DNA of 64,000 nucleotides from NCBI GenBank assembly GCA_003246205.1, contig QKBC01000016.1, positions 1 through 64,000 on the forward strand, given 5' to 3'. Below the pieces are notes generated by a model. That model saw only the letters and a list, made by a program, of their open reading frames with translations. It ran no database searches and was not told the DNA's origin. Of the stretch, positions 15,899 through 25,575 are shown in pieces (the stretch's first letter is position 1; the number at the start of each line of letters is the position of its first letter). The position numbers and the translations under genes were made by a program. Source of the stretch: Flavobacterium haoranii (GTDB taxonomy: Bacteria > Bacteroidota > Bacteroidia > Flavobacteriales > Flavobacteriaceae).

Positions 15899-18268
15899 AT
15901 GGGTTTATCGTACTTTAGTGAATCGCCGTTTAAAACACTCATTTCCTTTCACAAACTAACGGAAATGCTGGAGAATATTGCCCAAAACGATATTCCGTTT
16001 CGTTCGGCTTATGCATGTTCGCTACTCGATGAAGTACAAAAAGTTCCGGAACTCATCACCGGAATTGAAGATATCGATACAATCCGTCAAAACAGCCAGT
16101 TGATCAGTTACCTGCTTTCTGATTTATTTCCAACAGCTTTAACGCATAATGAAATAAAAGCAGCAGCTATCCCTTTTCATAATTTTACGTTTAATTATAC
16201 CAAGCGATTTGAGAATATCTTACAAAATGCCGGTATAAACTTTGAAGTCAATATTCGCGATTTTGACGAACACCGATTCTATGTTATGAATTGCTGTCTT
16301 ATTATCAATCAGTATTTCAATAATACTATTGATTTCGCGATGCCTTTGTTTTACGATATTCCGGATAAAAAAGGCTTTATGCGTCATTATCGCATTTTAT
16401 ATAATGCCGATTTTATGGATGTTATTCCAACTGAAAAGGCAATCATGCTAACCGAATCGGATATTAATCTATTACTGGACAACTATGACGACCTGGAATT
16501 GTGGAAAAAATATTTTCCGCATGAAAGTTGGATCTTAAAAGGATTCGGAATTGTTAGTTTATTCGACAGTACAACGGAAAATTCGCTTTCCAACTTAAAA
16601 ACAAACTTACTGAAAGCTAAAACCGAGCAGACTGCTTTTGAAAACAGTTTTGAGTCTATTTTCAGATCTTTTTTCAAAATTCCTGATTTAAGGATTGGCT
16701 TTATGATTTTTAATCAGGCTGAAAAAAAATTAGTGAAACCTCCACTGAGCAAAGATTTTGTTTCGAGTTTTATTTTAAATGAAAAAGATTGCGATTGCGA
16801 AACCATTTTATGTGGCGGATCGTATGACAATCTGATCAAAAAACAGACTTATTTTACCATATCAGATGTTCAGAACTATATTCAAAAATCAGGAAACGAG
16901 ACTTTTGGTTATAACCTGTTGCTAAAAAATATTGCGAGCTGCATTTTAGCTCCTATTGTTAAAGACCATCAATTATTAGGAATTATAGAATTTGTTTCGG
17001 CTACACCAAGAGTTCTGAACAGTATTGAAGCCCAAAAAGTTGAACTGATTACTCCGTTTTTAGTTGATACTATAGAACGTTTTAATAACGAAAGAGACAA
17101 TCAGATCGAAGCTATTATCCAGCGGGAATACACTACAATACACCCGAGTGTGTATTGGAAATTTACTCAGGAAGCTCAAAAATTTTACGACAGTTTAATC
17201 AATCAGGAATCGTATACGCTAAAAGAAATTGTTTTTAAAGATGTTTATCCGCTTTACGGACAAATCGATATAAAAGGTTCATCAGAGCATCGAAATGAAA
17301 CAGTAAAAAAAGACCTCCATGTTCAGTTAAAATGGCTGCTTGATATTTTCAGTACGCTCAGCAAAAACTACAAACTGGCTATTGTAGAACAACGTATTTT
17401 TGAATTACAGGATTGGCAACTGGAGATCAGCGGTAATCTGAAAGCTGATATCGAGCAACAGATCCAACGGTATATTGGCACGGAAATTCATCCGTTATTG
17501 CAAACCATTCAGCTTGACGACGAAACCATTCAGGAAGAAATCAAACGTTATTTTGACTCTTTAGATGTCAAAAATGGTTTATTGTATACCGAGCGGAAAA
17601 AATTTGATGAAGCGATGGCTATCATCAATAAAAAGTTAGCCAAAATCATTGACGAAAAGCAAACTGAAGCACAAAAGATTTATCCGCATTATTACGAACG
17701 CTTCAGAACGGATGGTGTAGAGCATAACTTATACATCGGTGCATCCATAACACCTCAGCGAAAGTTTGATTTATTGTATCTTCAAAACTTAAGACTTTGG
17801 CAATTTCAAACCTTATGCGAAATGGAGATTGAACATCATAAGATCAAATCACAATTGCCGTTTCCGCTCGAAGTTACTTCTTTGATCCTGGTTTTTAATA
17901 GCCCGATCTCTATCCGTTTCCGAATGGATGAAAAACGCTTTGATGTAGACGGAACGTATAATGCCCGCTATGAGGTTGTCAAAAAACGCATCGATAAAGC
18001 TTTTATTAAAAATAAAAAAGAGCGTATTACCGCTCAAGGAAAAATCACTATTGTATATTCCGGAAAACACGAAGAAGAAGAATATTTAAAATATGTTCGC
18101 TACCTGCAACACAAAAACATCATTGCACCGGAAGTCGAACAATTTGAAGTACAGGATCTACAAGGTGTTTCAGGATTAAATGCGATTCGTGTTACTATAC
18201 TTCACGAAAACGCCAAACCGGAAAAAAGCAACGTTACTATTGAAGAGTTCCTGAAAACCAATCCTTAA
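15899..18268 (+). CDS. GAF-domain-containing protein (789 aa)
   Basis: The start is taken at ATG 15899 (MGLSYFSESPFKTLISF). An in-frame TTG at 15881 lies on the promoter box. Residues to about 240 form an alpha-helical N-terminal domain. A GAF-like domain at about 250-400 has LRIGFMIFNQAEKKL, LLKNIASCILAPIVKDHQLLG and FVSATPRVLNSIEAQKVEL. The rest is long and helical with no catalytic motif recognised. It looks like a conserved flavobacterial protein of unknown function, perhaps a cytoplasmic sensor. Its stop overlaps the stop of the convergent HD-PycTM gene by four bases. Confidence 0.75.
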   Translation: MGLSYFSESPFKTLISFHKLTEMLENIAQNDIPFRSAYACSLLDEVQKVPELITGIEDIDTIRQNSQLISYLLSDLFPTALTHNEIKAAAIPFHNFTFNYTKRFENILQNAGINFEVNIRDFDEHRFYVMNCCLIINQYFNNTIDFAMPLFYDIPDKKGFMRHYRILYNADFMDVIPTEKAIMLTESDINLLLDNYDDLELWKKYFPHESWILKGFGIVSLFDSTTENSLSNLKTNLLKAKTEQTAFENSFESIFRSFFKIPDLRIGFMIFNQAEKKLVKPPLSKDFVSSFILNEKDCDCETILCGGSYDNLIKKQTYFTISDVQNYIQKSGNETFGYNLLLKNIASCILAPIVKDHQLLGIIEFVSATPRVLNSIEAQKVELITPFLVDTIERFNNERDNQIEAIIQREYTTIHPSVYWKFTQEAQKFYDSLINQESYTLKEIVFKDVYPLYGQIDIKGSSEHRNETVKKDLHVQLKWLLDIFSTLSKNYKLAIVEQRIFELQDWQLEISGNLKADIEQQIQRYIGTEIHPLLQTIQLDDETIQEEIKRYFDSLDVKNGLLYTERKKFDEAMAIINKKLAKIIDEKQTEAQKIYPHYYERFRTDGVEHNLYIGASITPQRKFDLLYLQNLRLWQFQTLCEMEIEHHKIKSQLPFPLEVTSLILVFNSPISIRFRMDEKRFDVDGTYNARYEVVKKRIDKAFIKNKKERITAQGKITIVYSGKHEEEEYLKYVRYLQHKNIIAPEVEQFEVQDLQGVSGLNAIRVTILHENAKPEKSNVTIEEFLKTNP

Positions 18269-19431
18269 TTTCCGGCCATCTTAAAAGCAACGACAAATGC
18301 AATTACAGAAGAAATGATTCCAATCATAAAGATATTGTATGTTATACGTAACAATCGGTATTTTTTTTCTAATACTACTCCTAAAGAATACAAATCTGCA
18401 ATCATAGCATTGTATAAATAATCTTTGTCATTGATCATTTCTGTAACAGCATCCTGATACTCTTTTAACGGCATCTTATAAAAATTCCCGAAAAACAATA
18501 AATTTACTTTTCTCTCCTCTAAATCTTGCTTTGTGAACTTACCGGAAGTAACTTTAGGTCGAGTCGAAAGAATAGCAAAAATGATTGAAACCACACTAAA
18601 CATGATCATAGTAAAAGTAGGCCCAATCAAATGAGCATTATTAGGATTGTCTAATTTTGGTACAATGGTTGACAAAGCCACCGAAATGATAATTGCATTT
18701 ACCGACAATAATATATTAGCTTTGCTATCTGCAATACCACTTAACCGAGTATGGTTACTCAAGGTTACCCGAAACATGGTATCAATACCTCTATTCGGTT
18801 TTTCTTTCTTTACTTTTTTAGATTCTTTCTTTTCCTCCATCTTTTGAATTGTATTCAAAACTTGTTTGATATTTTTTTCTTTGACCGGTTGTAAAAATTT
18901 TTTACAATACTCCGTATAAAAATGATGTTTCTGTTGTAAAAAAAGCAGGTTTTCCTTGTTCCAATCCAAATCTGAGAATTGTTTCTCACAAGTCAGTTCC
19001 CATTCTTTTCGAAGAGACTCTGAAGACGTCAGGTAATCCAAACTTCCTAAGTGGCAATGATCTGCATCCTTTATAATTCGTTCCGGTTCGTCCTCAGGTT
19101 CATGGTTGTATCGGGTTGCCAAAATTATTCTTTTTACCTCTTCAATAAAAGAATTTTCTTTTCCGTTTTCTGCTAAAAAATTTGAGGCAATTTCCGCACT
19201 TACCTGTTCGTGATTCATAATACTTTCTGTATATCCCGTATCATGAAACCATCCGGCGACCAATAAAATCTCCTCAAGTCCAGCATCTAATTTTTCATAT
19301 AAAACGATCGCTTCAATCGTTCGTACTACATTTTGTGTATGCCTAAAATTATGGTACAAGTATGAAGAAGATAACTTATCTTTGAATAATTGCTCTACAA
19401 ATGAAGCTGATTTTGTAACTATAGACATCAT
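18265..19431 (-). CDS. HD hydrolase fused to a Pycsar effector-like (PycTM/DUF5706) membrane domain
   Basis: A 388-aa two-part protein. Residues 1-190 are an HD phosphohydrolase domain with His31, the HD pair His63-Asp64 (WFHDTGY) and Asp124 (KDADHCH), so all metal ligands are present. After a Lys-rich linker (about 197-215) comes a membrane domain. It has the PycTM-like entry HTRLSGIADSKANILLSVNA, TM helices at about 240-258 and 268-288, and a final TM at about 365-384. PycTM proteins are membrane effectors of the Pycsar cyclic-nucleotide antiphage system. No uridylate/cytidylate cyclase is nearby, so this may be a chromosomal relative with another role. Start codons of this gene and the divergent 19454 gene are only 22 bp apart. 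Confidence 0.75.
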   Translation of the reverse strand: MMSIVTKSASFVEQLFKDKLSSSYLYHNFRHTQNVVRTIEAIVLYEKLDAGLEEILLVAGWFHDTGYTESIMNHEQVSAEIASNFLAENGKENSFIEEVKRIILATRYNHEPEDEPERIIKDADHCHLGSLDYLTSSESLRKEWELTCEKQFSDLDWNKENLLFLQQKHHFYTEYCKKFLQPVKEKNIKQVLNTIQKMEEKKESKKVKKEKPNRGIDTMFRVTLSNHTRLSGIADSKANILLSVNAIIISVALSTIVPKLDNPNNAHLIGPTFTMIMFSVVSIIFAILSTRPKVTSGKFTKQDLEERKVNLLFFGNFYKMPLKEYQDAVTEMINDKDYLYNAMIADLYSLGVVLEKKYRLLRITYNIFMIGIISSVIAFVVAFKMAGN

Positions 19432-19453
19432 AATCTTTTAATGATATAAATTT

Positions 19454-22400
19454 ATGAAAATCATTGCGTTTTCAAATAATAAAACTTTTTTAATACACAT
19501 TTTTAGTGTTCTTTTCCCGTGTTTTTTCTTAAGTTCTTGTGCTACTATGGGTATTTCCGAAGGTAAGAACGTTAAAAACTATGATTTTAGTCTATCGGAA
19601 GACACATTAACAGCTACACATACTTTTTTTTTAATCGGTGATGCCGGAAATGCTGATGAACAAGAAGGCACAACAACTTTACATCTATTAAAGAACCAAC
19701 TGGAAAAAGCTTCTAAAAACAGTACGCTCATTTTTCTAGGCGATAATATTTATCCTAAAGGCTTACCTGATAAATCAGACAAAACCAGACCATTGGCTGA
19801 AGAAAAATTACAACGTCAACTAGACATTACTCAAAACTTTAAAGGAAATACTATTTTTATTCCGGGAAATCACGATTGGTACAGCGGCTTAGATGGACTA
19901 CATGATGAAGCAAAAATGGTACAACAATACTTTGACTCTAAAAAAGCTTTCCTTCCTAAAGGCGGTTGTCCTATCGAAACTGTTTCTATCGCTAAGGACT
20001 TGGCTTTAATTATTGTTGACAGCGAATGGTATTTAGAAGATTGGAACCAACACCCGAAAATGAATGACGATTGTGAGATAAAAACCCGTGAAGAATTCTT
20101 TGACGAGTTACACAGCCAAATCAACAAAAACCAAAATAAAACCATTGTTCTTGCCATCCACCATCCGTTGTTGAGTAACGGCGCTCATGGCGGGCAATAT
20201 TCTTTCCATAAGCACCTTTTTCCGGTAAGCAATACAATTCCTTTGCCTGTTATAGGTTCTTTCATCAATTTATTGCGACAAACTACAGGAGCCAGCCCGC
20301 AAGACCTCCAAAATAAACAATATACTACCTTTATCAAAAGGCTCAAACCAATGATCCAAAACTTAGACAATATAATTGTTGTTTCCGGACACGACCATAA
20401 TCTGCAATACATTGAAAAGGAAGGTATCAAACAAATTATCAGCGGTGCCGGTTCTAAAAAAGAAGCTGCAAAAGCAACAGGAAAAAATGATTTTACGTAC
20501 GGTGGAAATGGTTTTGCCATCATGAAAATTTATCAGAACGGCTCTGTTGTCAATCAATTTTACGGAACAGACAATGCCGATCTGCAGGAACTGGTCGCTC
20601 TGAAAATCATGGAACCAAAAATTAAAGGCGAAACTACTTTCATTGATTCGAATCAGTTGCCACCAACCATTGCTACCACAATTTACCCTACAGAATGGAC
20701 AGAAAAAAGCAAATTCTACTCTTTTTTATGGGGACATCATTTCAGGGAATATTACGGATTAGCAGTTGAAGTTCCTGTTGTTAATTTAGACACATTGTAT
20801 GGTGGTCTAAAAACGGATATTGCAGGAGGTGGCCATCAATCAATGTCTCTTCGATTAAAAAATACGGTTACCGGAAAAGAATACGTTATGAGAGCGTTAC
20901 AAAAAAGTGCTACTCGGTTTTTACAAACCGTTGCTTTTAAAGACCAAAATGTAGAACAAGAGTTCAAAAATACCGTTACGGAGCGTTTTATTTTTGATTT
21001 TTACACCACAGCTCATCCTTTTACCCCTTTTATAGTCGGTGATCTAGCAGATGCCATAGGTGTGTTTCATACCAATCCGAAACTGTTCTATATTCCGAAA
21101 CAAAAAGCATTAAAACAATACAATGAAACCTATGGTAATGCTTTGTATTTAGTAGAAGAGCGCCCGACGGATGACCATCTGGATGAAAAAAGTTTTGGCA
21201 AACCGGATGACATTATCAGTACGACTGATGTATTAGAAAAAATCCGAAAGGATGAAAAATATCAAGTAGATGAATCTTCTTTTATCAGGGCTCGTTTATT
21301 CGATATGCTGATTGGCGATTGGGACAGGCACGCCGATCAATGGCGCTGGTCTGTTTATGAAACCGAAGATCGGGTAATCTTTAAACCTATTCCCAGAGAC
21401 AGGGATCAAGCTTTTGTAAAGATTGACGGTACTTTGTTAAGCCTGATTCTTAAAATTCCGGCTACACGGCATATCAGTGACTTTAAAAGTCATTTCCCGG
21501 ATGAAAAGTGGTTCAACTTTGCCGGACATGATCTGGATATTGCTTTTATCCGAAAAGCAGATGTTGAAGACTGGAAAGATGAAGCCCGATTTATTACTAC
21601 ACATCTTACTGACGAAGTAATCGATAATGCTTTTAGGCAACTGCCGAAAGAAATCAACCATGATGCCACTACTCAGGAAATTATTGCAAAACTGAAATCA
21701 AGACGAAATAAGTTAGCTGCTTTTGCTGAAAAATATTATCACTTCTTACACAAACGGATTCTTTTAACCGGAACTGATAAAAAAGATGAATTCATTATTG
21801 AGCGTTTGCCTAATGACCAAACTAAAGTAACGATTAACCATATCAAAAAGACAGGGAAAGAAGAAGAATTCAGTCGAACTTATTCAGCATCCGAAACTCA
21901 TGAGATTTGGATTTATGGCTTAGATGATGACGATGTTTTTAAAGTAACCGGAACGGAAAAGCATCCGATAAAAATCCGACTAATCGGCGGACAGAATAAC
22001 GATACGTATGACATTGAAAACGGAAAAAAGGTAGTGATCTATGATTACAAATCAAAGAACAATACTTTACTTCATTCCGGAAATGCAACCGTTCATTTCA
22101 AAGATGACTATGAACTGAATGAATACCATTATAAAAAAACCTCAAAATATAGTGCTCTCATGAAGTTGCCATCCATTGGATACAATCCGGATGACGGAAT
22201 TAAATTAGGTGCCGGATTGTCTTATACTTATCAAGGTTTCAAAACCAATCCTTTTACATCAAAACATACTTTCAGAGGCAATTACTATTTTGCAACCAGA
22301 GGATTTGAATTATTTTACAACAGTATTTTCACAAAACTCTTAGGCGACTGGAATTTCGAAATCGACGCACGTTATACTACTCCTAATTTCAGCATCAATT

Positions 22401-23194
22401 ATTTCGGATACGGAAACGAAACTAAAAACTTTGATACTACATTCGGTATGAATTATAACCGCGTTAAAATTCAAACCTTTAAAATAGCTCCGAACTTTAA
22501 ACGAATAGGAAAAACAGGAAGTGAAGTGAGCATTACACCTTCTATAGAAAATATTGAAGTGGAAGATATAACCAACCGTTTCATAAATGTTTCTACAGAA
22601 ATAAATCCAAAAGTTTTTGAATACCAACAATTTGCCGGCGTTGGCTTTAAATATACTTTTGAGAACTATGACAGCAAAGCCAATCCTGGATTAGGTATTA
22701 CATTTGCTTTTTCAACAGAATGGAAAACTAATTTAACGGAAATTAAACGAAACTTTACTTATTTGGAAAGTCATCTCGGTTTCAGTCATAAAATAACTGC
22801 TGATAAAAAACTAGTTTTAGCTACTTTATTAAAAGTTAAAAAAATATTCAACAATAACTATGAATTCTATCAGGGAGCTACTTTAGGTGGCGATTATGAT
22901 CTAAGAGGATTCAGAAATCAACGTTTTTTAGGTGATGCTGCTTATTTTCAAAGTTCTGATCTTCGTTGGAGCATTGGCCGCATCAAGCAAAGTATAATTC
23001 CGATGCGGTATGGCATTTTAGCCGGATACGATTACGGAAGGATTTGGTTAAACGGTGAAAATTCAAATAAATGGCATCAATCTATAGGTGGAGGTATTTG
23101 GCTAAGCGGATTAGATGCTGTTACAGCCCGACTGACATTCTTCCATAGTGAAGATGGCAACAGAATGGCTTTTGGTTTAGGGTTTGGTTTTTAA
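19454..23194 (+). CDS. Metallophosphoesterase-outer membrane barrel fusion (1246 aa)
   Basis: The N-terminus is lipoprotein-like (FFLSSC, Cys29). Residues 55-370 are a calcineurin-type metallophosphoesterase with GDAG (62-65), GDN (96-98), GNHD (138-141), AIHHPL and SGHDHN; all metal-binding motifs are intact. A middle region (about 400-900) contains IGDWDRHADQWRW and RDRDQAF. The last ~330 residues form a surface-antigen/D15-type beta barrel (GGDYDLRGFRNQRFLGDAAY, LAGYDYGRIW, ending in Phe). It is thus an outer-membrane-anchored phosphoesterase. Its 3' end overlaps the convergent lipoprotein gene by 18 bp. The substrate is unknown. Confidence 0.8.
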   Translation: MKIIAFSNNKTFLIHIFSVLFPCFFLSSCATMGISEGKNVKNYDFSLSEDTLTATHTFFLIGDAGNADEQEGTTTLHLLKNQLEKASKNSTLIFLGDNIYPKGLPDKSDKTRPLAEEKLQRQLDITQNFKGNTIFIPGNHDWYSGLDGLHDEAKMVQQYFDSKKAFLPKGGCPIETVSIAKDLALIIVDSEWYLEDWNQHPKMNDDCEIKTREEFFDELHSQINKNQNKTIVLAIHHPLLSNGAHGGQYSFHKHLFPVSNTIPLPVIGSFINLLRQTTGASPQDLQNKQYTTFIKRLKPMIQNLDNIIVVSGHDHNLQYIEKEGIKQIISGAGSKKEAAKATGKNDFTYGGNGFAIMKIYQNGSVVNQFYGTDNADLQELVALKIMEPKIKGETTFIDSNQLPPTIATTIYPTEWTEKSKFYSFLWGHHFREYYGLAVEVPVVNLDTLYGGLKTDIAGGGHQSMSLRLKNTVTGKEYVMRALQKSATRFLQTVAFKDQNVEQEFKNTVTERFIFDFYTTAHPFTPFIVGDLADAIGVFHTNPKLFYIPKQKALKQYNETYGNALYLVEERPTDDHLDEKSFGKPDDIISTTDVLEKIRKDEKYQVDESSFIRARLFDMLIGDWDRHADQWRWSVYETEDRVIFKPIPRDRDQAFVKIDGTLLSLILKIPATRHISDFKSHFPDEKWFNFAGHDLDIAFIRKADVEDWKDEARFITTHLTDEVIDNAFRQLPKEINHDATTQEIIAKLKSRRNKLAAFAEKYYHFLHKRILLTGTDKKDEFIIERLPNDQTKVTINHIKKTGKEEEFSRTYSASETHEIWIYGLDDDDVFKVTGTEKHPIKIRLIGGQNNDTYDIENGKKVVIYDYKSKNNTLLHSGNATVHFKDDYELNEYHYKKTSKYSALMKLPSIGYNPDDGIKLGAGLSYTYQGFKTNPFTSKHTFRGNYYFATRGFELFYNSIFTKLLGDWNFEIDARYTTPNFSINYFGYGNETKNFDTTFGMNYNRVKIQTFKIAPNFKRIGKTGSEVSITPSIENIEVEDITNRFINVSTEINPKVFEYQQFAGVGFKYTFENYDSKANPGLGITFAFSTEWKTNLTEIKRNFTYLESHLGFSHKITADKKLVLATLLKVKKIFNNNYEFYQGATLGGDYDLRGFRNQRFLGDAAYFQSSDLRWSIGRIKQSIIPMRYGILAGYDYGRIWLNGENSNKWHQSIGGGIWLSGLDAVTARLTFFHSEDGNRMAFGLGFGF

Positions 23195-24043
23195 TTTTAA
23201 CTGGTATAGATTGCCCCCTTTATTTTTTACACGTTCATCGACCAGAAAAAGAGTTTCATTGTCTCCGAAACAAACACCTTCTTTTTGTGAAGTATGATGT
23301 AATTTTATAGTCGATACAATACCTTCTGATGGAAGTTGGTTTGTTTTTAACTGCCATTTAAAGAGTACCGAATGTCCTAATACTACCAATGTCTGTGTAG
23401 TTGTATTAAATGCCGCATCAGTAATCATAACTGGTTTATCTTTCACTGATAACTCTAATGTATCCGTTAATGTTGCCTGAAAACTTCCTGATTTGTTCGG
23501 AATTTGATAGATATAAGAACTGCCATTCTTATTTTTGGTAAAAAGCCAAAAAGAATCTCCCTTTATGATGAAAGCTTCCGCATCAAAACTTTTTTTCTTT
23601 TTCTTAGGCGGAAAATGTTTTTGTTCGGGATAATTGAATGATGTAATCTGGCTTGGCACTACTTCAGTTTGTTGAAGATCTTTTTTATCAATTTTTAAAA
23701 TGTGTAAATCTTTTCGATTGCTATCATTGTTACCAAAATCTCCTATATAAAGATTCCCTTCATCATCTTTTGTCAAAGCTTCCCAATCTTTGTTTTCAAA
23801 GCCTTTTACTTGTATCTTTCCGGAGAACGTTCCGTCCGTATGAAACACCCAGATAGCTGCTCCGTTTTTACCATCTTCTACCAGATAGAGTTTATCTTCG
23901 ATCTCAACTATTCCGGAAAGTTCGTTTAAATCTCCGGGAAATGAAGCAATCGTTGTCAAAACACTTGATTCTTTTTGACACGATCCTAGAAAACAGCATC
24001 CAAAACTCAGAAAAAGAAAAAAAACGTACACTTTTTTAATCAT
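23177..24043 (-). CDS. Beta-propeller-type lipoprotein (SdiA-regulated/NHL-like)
   Basis: A 288-aa protein with the lipobox FLGSC (Cys22). Repeating strand motifs follow (LNELSGIVEIEDKLYLVEDG, WEALTKDDEGNLYIGDFGNN, KEGVCFGDNETLFLVDER) that fit a beta-propeller of the kind found in SdiA-regulated/esterase-like proteins. It is expected to be lipid-anchored in the envelope. Its start overlaps the stop of the response-regulator gene by one base (TGATG), so it is translationally coupled to that two-component system. Its 3' end runs 18 bp into the end of the convergent metallophosphoesterase-barrel gene. Confidence 0.7.
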   Translation of the reverse strand: MIKKVYVFFLFLSFGCCFLGSCQKESSVLTTIASFPGDLNELSGIVEIEDKLYLVEDGKNGAAIWVFHTDGTFSGKIQVKGFENKDWEALTKDDEGNLYIGDFGNNDSNRKDLHILKIDKKDLQQTEVVPSQITSFNYPEQKHFPPKKKKKSFDAEAFIIKGDSFWLFTKNKNGSSYIYQIPNKSGSFQATLTDTLELSVKDKPVMITDAAFNTTTQTLVVLGHSVLFKWQLKTNQLPSEGIVSTIKLHHTSQKEGVCFGDNETLFLVDERVKNKGGNLYQLKLKTKP

Positions 24044-24705
24044 CAGATATCATCTAGCTGAATTAAATTTCGCTTTAAAGCATAAATAACCGCTCCCACA
24101 ATATTCTTAGAATTGGTCTTTCCGATAATATGTTTACGGTGTGTATCAACTGTACTTGGGGCAATACTTAATATTTTCCCGATCTCTTTACTACTTAGTT
24201 CCCGGGATGCTAATTTTATAATTTCAATTTCACGAGAGGTCAACTGTATTGCATCTTCATAATGCATCGTTGATTGATTAGCTTTCTTTTCCCATAAAAG
24301 AGCTTCGCGCAAAACAGATCCCAACTCATTTCCGAAATAATATCCTTTCTCTTTTACACTATTGATAGCCTGTTCTAACTGATTAGGATCTGAATTTTTA
24401 GTAAAGAACCCATGAGCCCCCAAATCCATCACTTTATGAACACTTTCTTTTGTTGTTAATTGGGATATAATCAAAATAAAGATATCAGGATATTCTTCTC
24501 GCAGTACTTTACAGGTCTGAAAACCATCCAGCTCCGGCATTTGGATATCTAATAACACCAAATCAATCGGTACTGAATCAATTTGTTCCAGAAATTCTTT
24601 TCCGTTACCCGCTTGTAAAACAACTTCAACGTCCTGAAATGAATCGACTAAATAGGCTAAGCTTTTTCGAAATAGTTGATGATCATCAACAATAGCAATA
24701 CGCAT
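24043..24705 (-). CDS. NarL/LuxR-family response regulator
   Basis: A 220-aa regulator with a receiver domain (IVDDH, phospho-acceptor Asp53 in LLDIQMPELDG, conserved Ser/Lys in IISQ and FFTKNS). A LuxR helix-turn-helix follows at about 152-212 (LTSREIEIIKLASRELSSKE and STVDTHRKHI). It is encoded 3 bp after the cognate kinase at 24709-25467 and couples translationally to the beta-propeller lipoprotein. Targets are unknown. Confidence 0.9.
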   Translation of the reverse strand: MRIAIVDDHQLFRKSLAYLVDSFQDVEVVLQAGNGKEFLEQIDSVPIDLVLLDIQMPELDGFQTCKVLREEYPDIFILIISQLTTKESVHKVMDLGAHGFFTKNSDPNQLEQAINSVKEKGYYFGNELGSVLREALLWEKKANQSTMHYEDAIQLTSREIEIIKLASRELSSKEIGKILSIAPSTVDTHRKHIIGKTNSKNIVGAVIYALKRNLIQLDDI

Positions 24706-24708
24706 TTC

Positions 24709-25467
24709 TTATTTTTTCACCGAAATTACAAATTTATTCCCCTTTTCAATCGGAATTTGTTCAAAATTTGCCTCGATAGCTTTGATTCTCGAACTAATAT
24801 TTTTTAATCCTGCTCCTTTTGATATCGCATATTGCTCTTTAAAATTATAAGGAGTTCCATCATCTTGTATCTCTATCCAGTAGATTTCCGGAGCATCACT
24901 AAAAGTAACGGTGCAAAAGCTTATATTTCCATACTTCATCATATTGGAAGTGAATTCCTGAAGAATCCTGAACAATTCATAAGCCTGTTCAGATGGTACC
25001 TGATAACCCGAGCCATTATTTATTAAAGTAAAAATCGCTGTGTTATTATTAATTCTATCTAAATAATCCTGAAATGCTTGAAGAAATCCCGCTTTTTCAA
25101 GTAAAGGAGGCATTAATTTATAGGAAACCAAACGCGTATTTTCTAAGGCGGCTTCTACTCCACTTTTAATTTCTGAAAACATTTCTTTTTTTTCAGTATC
25201 TGTTTCTGTTCGAAGTAAGATAGCTATAAAGTTACGCACTGCATTTAAGTCGCCTGAAACACCGTCATGGATATCAGCAGCAATGCGTTGACGCTCTTTT
25301 TTTTCACTTTCGAGAGAGGCCTTCAAGAGCAATTCTGCCTCTTTTCTTTTAATTTTTAATAGATTCGTCTGGTAAAAAACGGCTAAAAACAATAAAACTA
25401 AAACCAAAATTACGATTAATCCGGTTCCTATTATGATTAAGCTCCCAACTTGACTTGAATAATCCAC
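24709..25467 (-). CDS. Sensor histidine kinase (HisKA_3/HPK7 type)
   Basis: A 252-aa kinase with a single N-terminal TM helix (about 8-32) and no periplasmic sensor. The phospho-acceptor is His67 in IAADIHDGVSGDLNAVRNF. The HATPase domain has ELFRILQEFTSNMMKYG (N box), IQDDGTPYNF and a shortened G2 region (KGAGLKNISSRIKAIEA). With no input domain it probably senses through its membrane helix or a partner. The two seven-TM-like proteins encoded upstream in the same direction are possible membrane partners. It pairs with the regulator 3 bp downstream. Confidence 0.85.
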   Translation of the reverse strand: MDYSSQVGSLIIIGTGLIVILVLVLLFLAVFYQTNLLKIKRKEAELLLKASLESEKKERQRIAADIHDGVSGDLNAVRNFIAILLRTETDTEKKEMFSEIKSGVEAALENTRLVSYKLMPPLLEKAGFLQAFQDYLDRINNNTAIFTLINNGSGYQVPSEQAYELFRILQEFTSNMMKYGNISFCTVTFSDAPEIYWIEIQDDGTPYNFKEQYAISKGAGLKNISSRIKAIEANFEQIPIEKGNKFVISVKK

Positions 25468-25575
25468 CTATACATTTTTTAATCAAAACAATATTTCCTA
25501 TTTACTCGATCACCATAATAAATAGTACTGTTTGACCCCAGTTTCGGCTTCAAAATTACAAAAGTTGTTAAATTT

